Shown one piece after another: positions 35,900-48,700 of a stretch of DNA of 64,000 nt. The number at the start of each line of letters is the position of its first letter. Within the stretch, counting starts at the first letter, position 1. The stretch comes from Polytrichum commune (lineage: Eukaryota > Streptophyta > Polytrichopsida > Polytrichales > Polytrichaceae), in contig OX485806.1 in assembly GCA_950295325.1 (NCBI GenBank), positions 1,054,001 through 1,118,000 of the forward strand, read 5' to 3'. A program made the position numbers and the translations under genes. The notes below the pieces were generated by a model. The model worked only from the letters and a program-made list of their open reading frames with translations, had not been told where the DNA came from and made no database searches.

Positions 35900-36745
35900 G
35901 CATGGATGATTTGTATCACAGAGACATTCGTCTGCGCGGGAACAGGATCGTCTTCCACGGGAGAGAGGATCCTACAACCGTGCCTTGGTGGCTATGGCGA
36001 TTATGCTTCGTTTGATGATTGTCCAATTCGGGCAACTACGAGGATTCGCCGCGACAATTTCCAGTAGGAGGAGCACGAAACTGCAGAGTACGACTTAACT
36101 TATTTCCCTTTGGAACTGTGCGAAGAAGACGATTAGAATGAAATTTGATGTGGAAAATTGCGTTCAACTGGTTCTAGGTTTAACAGATTGAAGAACTGGA
36201 CGCTCGTTCACGAGATAGAAACATGGCACCAAGAGATTAATGTGCTGGAAGAAGAATTGTTCATGGCTACGGCGGGTTTCAGAAATTTTCTGGCGCGGGG
36301 ACGGGCCTTCTCAAATAAGTTAATTTTTCATTTTTTGTGTGCAATAGGACATTAGGGTTTTGTTGTTGCAGAGGTTCTGGCGATGGAAGGAAAAGAAGGC
36401 ATGGATCCTGAGGACTCTTCTAGTTATTCATGATCGATAATTTCTAGTCTCAAGCGAATGTTATAGGTGATTGATTGATTGAGGACGTGGAAGTGCATGC
36501 GTGGAGCTGACGGAGAGGCAGTACATGAATTCTCAAATAAGTTAATTTCGATTTGTTCGTGTGCCTTCGGATATTTGGGTTTTGTTGTTGCAGAGGTTTT
36601 GGCGATGGAGGGATGTGAAAGGCATAGATGTAGGCATGGGTCCCGAGGGCTCTTATAGTTATTCAAGAGCGAAGATTTTTAGTTTCAAGGCGAATGTCGC
36701 AGTTAATTGATTGATTGAGGAAGTGGAAGTGCATGCGTGGAGGTG
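35900..36745 (+). promoter_or_regulatory. 5' leader/promoter region of the large plus-strand gene
   Basis: GC content rises from about 35900. TTTTGTTGTTGCAG tracts at about 36356-36369 and 36578-36591 look like splice acceptors of a leader intron. Upstream ATGs are present, for example a 16-codon frame from 36382 (MEGKEGMDPEDSSSYS) and another from 36604. The frame at 36158-36355 lacks an ATG start and I do not count it as coding. Confidence 0.45.
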
Positions 36746-36768
36746 ATGGAGAGGCAAAATATGAATTC
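36309..36768 (+). repeat. Tandem duplication of the leader and start-codon region
   Basis: Unit 1 (36309-36532) and unit 2 (36531-36768) share TCTCAAATAAGTTAATTT, TTTTGTTGTTGCAGAGGTT, TTGATTGATTGAGGA and GTGGAAGTGCATGCGTGGAG, each ending in ATGAATTC. The aligned start codon is ACG in unit 1 and ATG (36746) in unit 2. Confidence 0.85.
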
Positions 36769-39700
36769 GGAGGTGGAGGCAGAAGGGAGAGTGAAGGCAT
36801 TGCCATACAAAGTTCGGGCAGCTTCCAAGGAGTCGCAGGCGCAGCGTGCTTCTCAGATTCTTGACTCTGACCTCCGGACGCACTGGTCGACTTCTACCAA
36901 CGCCAAAGAATGGATCCTACTTGAGCTCGAGGTATATATTTCTCATCTCCGTATACCTGTCTTTGCATGTTTTCCCAGCTGTAAGTCAAGCCACATTTAG
37001 ATATTTCTGGTAGCTTGGGTTTTCTTGTTTTCTAGTATTTTACAGGTTGATCAACCAATATCTGTATAACGAGCATTTCCTTAGTTTCATTAACCTGCAC
37101 AAATGTTCCACTCACTTAAAAATAACCAAACTTTTGATTGTGAAATAAAATGCACAATATTGAATGTATTTGAAGGACCAAAATTGAGCTCATTAGTTTC
37201 ATTGCAAATTCAAGTCATGTATTTGAGTGAAAAGAGATTTTTGGACATTATGTGAAAGAACAAGTGTGCCTTTCCGGTCCAAACCACATCTAAGCAAAAA
37301 CGCACAACTCAAGACTTCAACCTCTGAGATCCTATCAGGAGATGTTAGAGTATGGGGTTCTCTGTGTTGATGAATCATCATAGATGATTCAGCCATGTTC
37401 TGAGCTCCATTATAATAAAATTCGGCTCAATAAAGCTAGGGGCCTACTTGTGAATTAATAGTCCTATCTATCTACCTCTCCAAAAAATAGCATTTTGAGT
37501 ACCAATTATGGTAATAACATATGATAGCTTGTGATGTTTGGAGATAAAATTGAGTCCTTGTTAATGAGCAAAACCAGTTGCTCTTAGTCTTAGCGATTAA
37601 TCATCCATTATGAGAATGGAGTCCTTTATAAACCATAATTCAAGTTCTACAGAAGAAATGATTGTGGGGGATGTAAAGTATGATTTTTGAGCAAGTTTAT
37701 CCTAGAGTTTGTAGATTTTTACTTTTACCTCTTCCTGAACCTCACTGGTGCACTAGTCCATTGTTTTTCAATCAAAATGTAGGATTTTGTATCCAATCTG
37801 GTAACTCTCAAGGCACTAAGCTGGTACAGAACTATGCAAAAGTTTAATGCATTTCTGCAATCCGGGCAGTTCCTGGAATTGGTAGTTTGATGATAGAAAG
37901 GCCCATAGTGGCAGCTTTGAAACAGCCTACTGATATGAGGTCTGCTTCAAATGGGAGCATATTCTGCCATTGAGATCATAACTCACAGGTTGTCCGGAGA
38001 ATGTTGGCATTTTAAAAGTAGATACAACTTGGAAAATTGCTATGGCTGTTGTTAAAGAGTGTTGATGATCAAGGGGTGAATCGACCATTATTCAACTGTC
38101 TATGGGGGCTAGCACCATGCCATACTGGAATGCACCTGACTATAGTCTATACACATGAATGATGTATAAGGAGCTCAACCCTCAAGTCAGCTCTAATGCT
38201 TGCATCATAAGCATCCAAGTGTTTGTTCATTAGCCACATCAAGAAGATCTATCTTCTGAACACAGAAATTGGCATTCAAATGATCATGTTCATGGTTTCA
38301 TCTGTATCCACCATGCTTAGTCACTTTTCTATTGTCTCCTTGAATGGCGACATGACTGGATGAGTTCTTAGAGGCCTGTCTAAATCCTAAGTGATCAATG
38401 CACTTAGAATTTTTTCGGGTGGATGCTCCTGAGAACATGAGACTAAATCAAGGTGTGATTGATTGGCATGGCTTCCTTCAGGAAACTTGCTTACTGTCGC
38501 ACATCCGAATTCACAACAAATCGGTTCTTGAATGGGAAATCTCTATTGGCCTTCGAAATAAGGTAAACGAGATGCATGCAAACTATGTCAAGTGTATTTT
38601 CAGATCCCATGAAATTTTGCTAGACTTCCTCCAATTATGTCTGTGGCTATGCTCTTCATTGCATAGTGGTCTTGTATTTTGTGCCAATGAATTAGTAGGA
38701 AGACCTGAAAATGCATCTGTGCAATTCAAATTAATGTGCTATGTATTTGTAGCAGTTGGTGAGAGTATCTTTTATAGAACTAAATTGTCGTTTTTTACAG
38801 TTGGGCTAAGACTTCTGATGGCACTCCATTCTGTGTAGAGTCATTCAGAAAATTTGATCCACTGCTACTAACAAACGTTGTCATATCTTGAGCAGCCGGA
38901 CACATTTTTGAAAGTCCGGCCTCGGTGTGAAGCCCCTCGAAGGGACATTACGTACAACATAGGTTACCTGCCATGCCGGTATGTGCGGATAACGTGCTTG
39001 CGTGGCAATCCAATTGCGATATTTTATGTGCAGGTCAGTTCCAGGCTGAATTCAATCTTATCAGACTTGATGCCCATTGACGCTTCCCTTTCAAATAGTA
39101 AATGAAGTCTGAAATCCATTGATGCTAACTTTATCTACCTAAACAGAAGGTGCTACTCATCGATCTTGAAAAGGTTCATCTGAAACTTGAGTTATTATTG
39201 ATGCTAGGTCTCAGTATGCTCTACATTGTGATGGCATTGTGATGGAAGGTGGTTTACTATGAATCTCAATGAGATTCAGGATATGATTGTGACATCTCAA
39301 GTATGTTCATGTTTCCATGTACTGCAGCTAATGGGCATTTCAGTTCCTGGCTTAGAACCAGAATTGCAACCAGTTGTGGATCATTTCCTGCCTCAAATAA
39401 TTTCTCGAATTAAAGAGCCCCATGACATGCAACTGCAGGTGTGTGTTCATTCTTTGAAAGCTTTTGGATGTTGTTGTTCTTTTAGGACCGATGTTTGCAA
39501 GTTCTGATTTTGTAAGTTGATAAGCAGATCTGGGATAAAGCATGCAAGACAACATGATAATTCAGGGTACCAAGTATTGGTCACTTATTCACTTGATGCA
39601 ATATCCATGTGCAGCTTCTTCAGGATATTTCACTCCGGTTGTCTCCTTTTTTACAACAGCTGGAGGTATTTTTAGGCCCTTGTCTATTTTCACTTCTGCA

Positions 39701-42700
39701 CACCCACAAAAGCACTGACACTGTATTTATAAAATCTTGGCATAAGTACACACTGTTTTAGGAAATTGTACACTGATGAAGTCGGTGCCTGGGAGGGTTA
39801 ATGCAAGTTTGCAGGTAGAGCTTTCAGTTCCAAGTGAGGCTATGGACTTGTCCATTCGGTTCCTTGCCATGCTGGTTGGACCATTCTATCCGTTTCTGGC
39901 TTTGTTTAAAGCAGTAAGGTAAATCAAAGGACAGTTGTATGCTTATTCTCTTGAAGAGACTGCTTTTAGTGCAATTGTCACTTGTCAGACTAATTATAGT
40001 GATTCTGTCCTCCCTATATGAAGCAGGTTTGATGAATGTAATTGCTTACAAGCTTGATCATCTAATTATTGCTCTTTACCTTATTACTTCATCTGGGGGG
40101 ATACCTATGTTGACGAAAGTACACGATTTGACCTGTCAGAGACACTGAGAAGTTGGTTGCCGCTGGGGGAGCAGATGAAGAGCTGAGCAAAGGTAGCCTA
40201 GTCTCTGTCTTCACAGTTTCATCTAATTTTCAGGTACCAGGAGACGTGCTGCTAATTTCTTGTTGAAAGACTTCCTTGTGCAACAGCTTTGAGTTATGTA
40301 TGAGCACTGCTGAGATGCTATAAAGAAATGTGCTCGTAATACTGCTCAATTTGACTTATTTGTTACATTAAGTAGCACTTTGACTTCATTCTGTGCTGTT
40401 GGATTAGTGTTGATTATATTTCTCATTGGTTTTCAGGCTCCGCCAAAAAGGATACGTAGCCCAGGTCTTTCTGTACAGACCACTGGTCAATCATTGGCAT
40501 TGAGGCCGAATTCAGTTATGTTATTATTGAGAGTTGCATATAAGGACATATCTCTCAATTTCCTTTGTCGAAAGGTATATGCTTAGCCAACCTGAATAAC
40601 TTCACATCTCCATTTGTTATTCAATGTAGGTAATTGAGGAGTGAGTGATTCTCTGCTGATATTGTTTTGAAATGCTCTGGGTTCTGCCCTGACTGGTACT
40701 GGTGTTGTAATGCAATATGTCATTGGCAGATATATCTTCTTCTCGGTTGTTGGTATGAACAGCAAAGTAGATCCAACTCTGCTAATTGCCAGCCACTGAA
40801 GGTTGGATATCATAAGCTTGAACTAAGGGCAACATGTAAACACCTTTTCATGTGATTTGCAGGTGGCCAGACTTTTGCGCAAGCTAAGTTTGTTAAACTC
40901 AGAGAGTGCACTCATAGCAACTGAGGGATCAGCAGTAGGTGTTGAAGATAATGTAGCAGCGAATGACACTCCTCCCATGCGACCAGCAGATTACACCAAA
41001 CTTTTTGGAGAAGACTTTCGTATTCCTGATGATGACACCCTTGAAATAGGTTCTGCGAGTATGATAGATATTCCCTTGGTGGAGGAGGCCCTGCTTCATG
41101 TGTTGTATGCATGTGCGACACAGGTATAATACTCAAATGTTATTGGGGTTGAAGATTGCATTCACTAAAACGTTTCTGGGCAGAATTGCTGACTGCAGGT
41201 GCATTGCGTATGAAGCACATAAGGCTCTGGAAGTCTTTGGTTTGCGATCACCAGGGTTGGACTTGAAGTTCAATTATCAGTGAATCTTCAGATGGAATGC
41301 CACAAATGCAATTTTTATTTCTTGTTGTATGTGGAATGCATTTTTTAATTGAGCAAGAAAATTGAAGTTTTGGGACAATATTCCGAATTGGACAAGTGAA
41401 GTTCTCAAATCTTAGACTTCCACTCTAAGTGTCTACTACTACATGATGGCAAATTTTCTGCATTTAGGAGTGCAAGAATGTACCAAGCAAAAAAACTAAG
41501 GATGTTAAATTTGCATCTTGAGACATTCATCTGGTGAAAAGTATTAGTCTTCTGCTCATAGTTTATTGTTGATAGTTTGTTGTTTGTTTGTTTGTTGATT
41601 TTTTGAAATGCAGCCTCTCATCTGTCGACGATTAGCAGATGCAAAATCTGACCTATCACCAGTGCTCCCTCTCCTACGGTCACTTCTCCCTGGTATTGTG
41701 TTAATGCTATTTCAAACGTTTCCTGATTATATTTACAATGTTAACTTTGTCTCAAAGTTGCAATCTGTATTGAGCCACAATAGTTCTCCAATTCATGGTG
41801 CACCAGCTAAAAAGAGGTTCATCTAGATATTTCACCTTGTAGTCATCAGTACTAGATTCTGATTATGTGAAGCTTCAGAGCATATGTACCTGTCTTTCTG
41901 GAAAATTCAATAGGTTGGTATGAAGGGTTGCTCTTGTAAAATCAGTAATTATTTTCCAGATTCTTTCTCCCTATCTTGGGTCTTTCCACTTTGTTATTGA
42001 AACCTTTTGGCTTGAGATTTGCAGCTCTACGTCCTCCATTGAGCACTGCACCCAATGCAGATGTTGTTGATGAGACATTTTGGCAGTGGCAAATGCCAGT
42101 GGTGCAGCGAGCTTTGAATCAGGTTTGCATTGACATGATCCCTTTCTTGTTTGCCCTACCATTTTGTGTTGTGATGCACATGATGTGGTTCAATTTCATG
42201 AACCAACTTATAACAGGAAATTCTAGCAATTTCCTTCTTCATAACTTTTTTAATTTTGCATCACCAATCTATACTTGAAAACTTGAACCTCTGAAGAGTT
42301 TCTCGCACGAAATGTTGTCCTAAGACGCCAGTATCCATTGTTGTCAGAGCTACTTTCTATCTATTTGAATGTTCTGTTTTTTGATACTGGTTCAGGTATT
42401 AGTGTCATACTGATTTTGTGATTTTACAAGAATGGTCCAGGTGGTGGCTATGGCAACAGCACCTTCATATCGACCACTTCTTGATGCTTGTGCTGGATAC
42501 CTTTCAGCATATTCTCCAGTACATGTGCGGGTCTCTCTAATTTTGCAATAACTGAAATATTCAGATTCTCAGATTGCTTTTGAGTTATTCTCTATATTTG
42601 TTCAAATGCACTGGGACAACTTTCCTTTCACCTCTAGTCCCTTAGTGTGTTGTTGTAGTGCTTTGTGATCCACTGTCTGAAACAGGCACATCATTATCAA

Positions 42701-45700
42701 TGTAGAAACGGTTGTTTGTGTGCAGGAGAAATCTGCCTGTGTGCTCATTGATCTATGTGCAGGCCCACTTGCACCATGGCTGGCTATGATTATAGCAAAG
42801 GTGACGCACTTTCTCAAACATTTATCTTTTGCATTCAAAGAGTTTGAAAAGCAAAATTCTTTTACATATGTAACTCAAATCTGTAACCATGTTTGATGTT
42901 TTGAAGTCATTCTGAGTAAACTTGGAGTCTTAATATATCATGTTTTGCTTGGACCAGGTTGACTTGGCCATTGAGCTGCTAGAAGATCTATTGGGCATCA
43001 TCCAGGTTCCAATCTCTGCCGCTTCTGAATACACCCTTGAATTTATCGATATTTCATGCTTATTTATGACCCATTCTGGAGTCTGCAGACCACCATGTTT
43101 ACACTTTTTATGAACTTTTAATACATCGGTCCTGTGTGACTAAGGTTTGTATGTGTAGTCTATCATTCTGCCCCATCATATTTAGAGCTATTGAGTACAT
43201 GAGTTGGAAATCTTAGTATTATATTTATAAGTTGTTGTACAGGCAGGTCAGCAGGCACCAATGCAAGCTCGTGCAGTTCTGGTGTACATGTTGCTGGCTC
43301 TTTCTGGGCATGTGGATGATGTTCTCCCACAATACAAGGTACATTTAACTATTCAGTCCATTTTACCTCGAGCAGAGGGTGACATGGCCATATGAGTATG
43401 CTTGGGAAGATGTTTTCTGGATTTCATGTCTTTAGCTCTGGTGATATGTGAATGGTGATGGATTCCCAATACTGGTCACTTATTTAATCAATTCTTTGTT
43501 GATAACTTACATTGCTGGTCGTTATGTCCAGTCAAATTCAAAAGTTACATGTGACACATTCTATGTCAGAGGAACCCTGAAATATCTGTGACCCTGAGTT
43601 TGCTTCGAAACGCATAAACAGAAGATGGCCATCTCAAGACTTGATCTCTTGATTTACAGCAAAAACTTGAATATAAAAGTGGTTGTACCCATTTCACCAC
43701 AATTAGCTGGGATCTCAGAGTCTGATAGCCAATTGACACACCTATTTGAATCCCAGTTGACTGTGTGTGCAATTTCCAAAGTAGTAATCAACATTGCTCT
43801 TTCAATGGTGAATGCAGAATGTGAAGCACAAGGTGCTTTTTGTCATTGAGATGTTGGAGCCGTATCTCATACCAGCAATCATGCCTGTGAAAAGCACCAT
43901 AGCTTTTGGGGATGTTTCAGCAGTGGTACTAGAGAAACATGAAAAGACATGTTCCTTGGCCCTTGAGCTGCTACAAACTGCACTTCAAAAACCTTCAGTT
44001 CTACCTGCTATGGAAGCAGAATGGAGGCGAGGTCAGGTTGCACCTAGGTAATGTTGTCACCGTAGACCTTATATTTTGGATCGTCAACATGGATGCATGA
44101 CATGTGTTCTTGTATGTTCATGATAGTAAGATTTTCATTATGTGGTTTCAACACATTGATGAGTTGGCTCCATAGTGAAGTAAAATCTGACAAAAGGCTG
44201 ACGCGGGGATTCAGGGCGCAGCATAGAAAATGCTGGAGAGTTCGTATGAGCAGAATGAATAGATTTATTTATTTATTTCTACCAATAGGCAGACGGCATC
44301 TAAATCTCTGCTTTATTATTCGGGTTTCAGGTTCCCCTTGAGAAGAGCCATATAAGGCTGTAGGCTTACGTACGGTTCAGAAGTCAAGCCCCTGCAGTAA
44401 TCACATGTCTCATTTAGCTTTGTGAGCAATGGGACAAGTGCTTGCGATCGGGCTTTGCACCAAAATAGTTTGATTATAGGAAGGTTCTGCTTTAAAAGCA
44501 TCAACAATCAACAGTGCTCAAACTGTTCTTCTATAACAACATCACATAAACAATGGTGAGCTAAGACAATGGTGAGCTAAGACAATGGTGAGCTAAAACA
44601 ATGGTTAGAATTGAGTATATGTCCAAGAACTATCACTAGTTTAGACTTCTGATAGTAGGGTCATGGGTAGAGGAAGCATCAAATGGTATAGATGTGTTTA
44701 TGGTGCAGTGCTATAATGTGCTGACGTATCGCTGTCAAGCAAAGACACATATACTTTGGCATCCTAGATATGGCATGTGAATCATAATCTCATAGTCCAC
44801 ATTTGAGATCAAAATATTGAAGAAAATGAGGGTAGGAGACTTCTAGCCTAGGCCATTCTCATCTTTTCTTTGTGACAACATGGTTTTTTTGTGCGACTTC
44901 TTTGCAGTGTTCTTCTGTCGATATTGGCTCCACATGTAGCGCTCCCACCTGGAATAGATCTCCTAAAGTGTAGGAGAGAGAGAACTGGTGCATGTGAAGT
45001 AAGCCCTGTTCCTGATGGTCAGAGTATCATCAACTTTGGGACAACTGCTGAAGCAAGTGGTAAGTCGGGACATATCCCTAGTGATATGGTTTGTTTGTTA
45101 TTCTGTGGAATCTAGTTGAGTCTGGAATATACATACATATGTATGTTACACTTTTGTTGTTCCAGACTGTGATGATAGACTGATTGTTATTTCACATGTT
45201 TCTTGACACTTGAAATATGTTTTTTAACAGCATTAGCCTCACTTATTGATGTTAGTCGATTAATGAGTCTTTACAGTATTGGTTTGGCCATGATAGAATG
45301 TTATTTCTGTCTACAATACTTCACTAAATCTCTCTGCTGCTTCTGACCTTTATGAGCAGTAGGCCCTATGTCGGTGGCTGAGGGGGCTATTAAAGGGGAA
45401 ACAAATGAAGATGCGAATTTACTATTTGCACCTCTAGAGTTGAAGGGCTTGGCATTACTCAGCCTAAGCAGCCAAAGTGAGGGGACTTTATCAGAAGACA
45501 AGGCCTTCCTGGATGTGCTGGCCAAGATGGAGAGGAAATCAGGAAAGAAACTACTCTTTGACTTAAGAAGTGATGAACATGAATGGGATCTTCGTAGTGA
45601 ATATTGGCAACTAGTCAATAGTCCAGAACGTGAACTACGAGCTTCCGAATTTATCCGCTTTGCATCTGAGCTTCATATGCGGCAGGACGAAAGTACTGAA

Positions 45701-48700
45701 AGTCAACAATCAGCAATTGATGCTCTACTTCTTGCAGCAGAATGCCATGTAAATCCATTTTTTATGATCTCCTCCAGTGAGTATCAGAACCTGGTCAGTA
45801 AATCAGAAAATGAGTTCCCCATAAACCCTAACATTGAATCATCAAAGAAAACTCCTGGGCTTGACATGCTAGCCTGGCTTGAAGAGGAACGGGACAAAGC
45901 AGTTTTGAACATCCTCATGCGAGCAGCAGAATGGGGTAATGTAGGATTTATTGATGGCAAGAGCACAAACGGAGAAGAGGGGGTTGGTGATCCAGATGAA
46001 TGTTCCTGCCATATAGAGATTGATGAAGAGGACAGTAAAATTGAGGATGCAGTTACACTGGTGAGGCAGCGGCAAGGGCTGCTGTGTCAGTTTCTTGTAC
46101 AACAACTGCAGAGAGATCGTCATAACCTTTATGAAGTTCTCTTGCAGGGTCTTCTATTTGTTCTACACTCTGCAACTAAGCTTTCGTCACCCCCTGAAGA
46201 TATAATCGATGTGATCCTAGCGTGTGCTACTCGTTTGAATGCCTCATTGGTGGCCTATCATAATCAAGGAAATCATGGAGTACTGTCGCAAGGGCCAGGG
46301 ACTTTTCATAGTGTACGGCGTCAGTGGGTTCTATTACGGAAGCTTGTCCTTGTGGCAAGCGGTGGTAGACTACTTGAAGGAGGGAGCTCATCAATTTATC
46401 CAGAAGTCAATCAACTGCATCAAGACTTAATTCCAGGCTGGGCATGGATGTCCCGAATTCCAAAATTCTCTGAATCTACTTATCCTCTGGTTCGGTACAT
46501 TGTCTGGCTGGGAGTGTCTCAATTTGCCCATTCTCAGTCCAAATCTGCTCGGCCTCTTGTAGCTGACATACAAGATCTTACCAACTTACTTCTTATATTT
46601 TCTGATGAACTTGTTTCCGTAGAGCTTTTAAAATATAAGGAATCAAGTGAGGAAGGACCTGTTGTTCAGGCTTCACTTGAAGCTGCCAACATGGTCAGTA
46701 CACTTCAACAACTTGAGCAAGTTGATCCAGGAAGTTTGGCAAAAGTACTGTATCCAGAATTCAGCCGTGTATTCCCAAGGTTGAGAGTGGAGTTCAGCCA
46801 ATTTGCAGATACTCTGTTACAGTCCATATGCTCACAAATTGAAGCAGTACCTTGTAGTTTCATCCCTGATATGCTGAGCTGGTTTTCTGATGTGTGTTAC
46901 AACCCTTTTCCTGGCAGACATGACACAGAGAGCCAAGGCTTGGGAATGAAGGGTTTTACTGTAGGGAATGCCCGATATGTTATCATGCGTCTGTTGGAGG
47001 TGATTATCCTAGAGCATATGGAAGCAATTTTACCTGAGCTTACCCGGGTTTTTCAAGTTCTCGTCTCACTGTGCTCAAGTGGCTATTGTGATGTTCCATT
47101 ACTAGAGGCAGTCCTGAAGGCATTGAAGCCTATCATTTCCCATGCAACGTCAAGTTCCACAGCTTATGAAGGAGAAATGTCCGTTGAGATTTTGTCTTAT
47201 GAGACAATCATGCAGCAGCTAAGCAAGGCTCTCGATAACACTCACCAGCGAACCGGAGTTAAGAGTTCATTATGTCTCTTTCTATGTGGGTTCCTTCTTT
47301 CAAGTTTGTCTACCACTAACTGCAACAAAGTTTTGACTAAGCTTAAAAGCTGGGTTGAATCCACAAACTTTGGGTCATCTTCGACAGGTTCTGTACTGGA
47401 CAATCTTTCTGCTTTTCACAAGATACTAGATGAATGTCTCAGTCTACTCAAAGGGATGGCGGGTGATGATATTGTGCACCCTACTGATAAAAGTGATGTT
47501 AGCCCGCAACAAGGGTTGCATTCTCTTCTTGACAATTCCAAACCTCTGGTTCTAGGGACACCTGAATCTGAAGTTTCAAACTTTTCAGTGGTAGGTGACA
47601 TCACTGAGGCATCTTTGGGTGAAGAGGTTGAGGTCAGCCTTGCAAATGGAGAAATAGATGACAAAGAGATTCTGGAAAAATCTGAGGGTAGTGACTCAGC
47701 AGGCAACACCTATGTCCAACAAGCACAGAATTCATCTGATAACCTAAAATTTGGACAAAATGTTCAAAATCTAGTATTAGCATTAGGCCCAGCTTTGGAG
47801 ATTGCAAGAAACCTGCATCCACAATTGGCAAGTGTGGTAATTTTGGCTGCAGCCCGGTGTTTACATCATGCAGGGGACTGTCAGCCTGCCATAGCAAAGT
47901 CAGGTGCAGAGAGTCAGTTCTTAAAACCATCAGTGAAGGCTCTTGCAGCATCTATACTAAGTTTTCAGAAAATTCATTGCTGGCAAGTTGCAAGCACAGC
48001 TATGGAATACTTACTCAGTTTACCTTCTACCGTGGATGCTTATGAAGATATCTGCATGATATTAACGTATCAGTGTACTCATGCCCCAAGAGTAACTTGG
48101 CGTTTGCTACCCACACAGTGGATTGTTAAGGCCTTTCCATACAAGTCACTGGCTGGATCGTCAGAATTGCTCATTCAGTTGCTGTGCACTATGCTGGAGC
48201 ATCCAGAGCCAGAACAACATGCAGGTGCTTTGAGGCAGATTGAAAAAGTGGTTGACGATGAAGAGAATAACATCAAATCCGCAACTAGGGAGGCTGAACA
48301 TGGCGTACGAGATCAAAGAACGGTTGTGGAGACTTTTGTCTCAGCTATGTGGGTTCCAGTTGTGACAGCTGCTACAACACACAAGTCTACAAACTTGAAG
48401 AATCGAGCTCTAGCAGTTCTCATAAAGATGGTACCATTTGCAGAGTCTACACAACTCCAGTCTCTCATGAGTTCTATTGACATTGTGTTCAAGACGGAGC
48501 CTTTGACCCCGTTAGGTCTTTCACTGCTAGCTCGGGCATGCCTCTACTCAAGTGCTGCTGATCTGGACATTATACCTTCACGAACTTGGAACAGGATCCA
48601 GACCTTAGCCCAATCAAAAGCTGGTAAAGGCTTCTCATCAATTCTGAGTTTTCCTCTAATCTTGTCTTGAGTGTAAAGAAAATATGTCTGCTGGCACATT

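Noticed and set aside
36158-36355. Frame in the leader of the large gene reading LVHEIETWHQEINVLEEELF
   Set aside because: It looks somewhat protein-like but has no ATG start and stops before the duplicated leader unit; there is no evidence that it joins the main frame.
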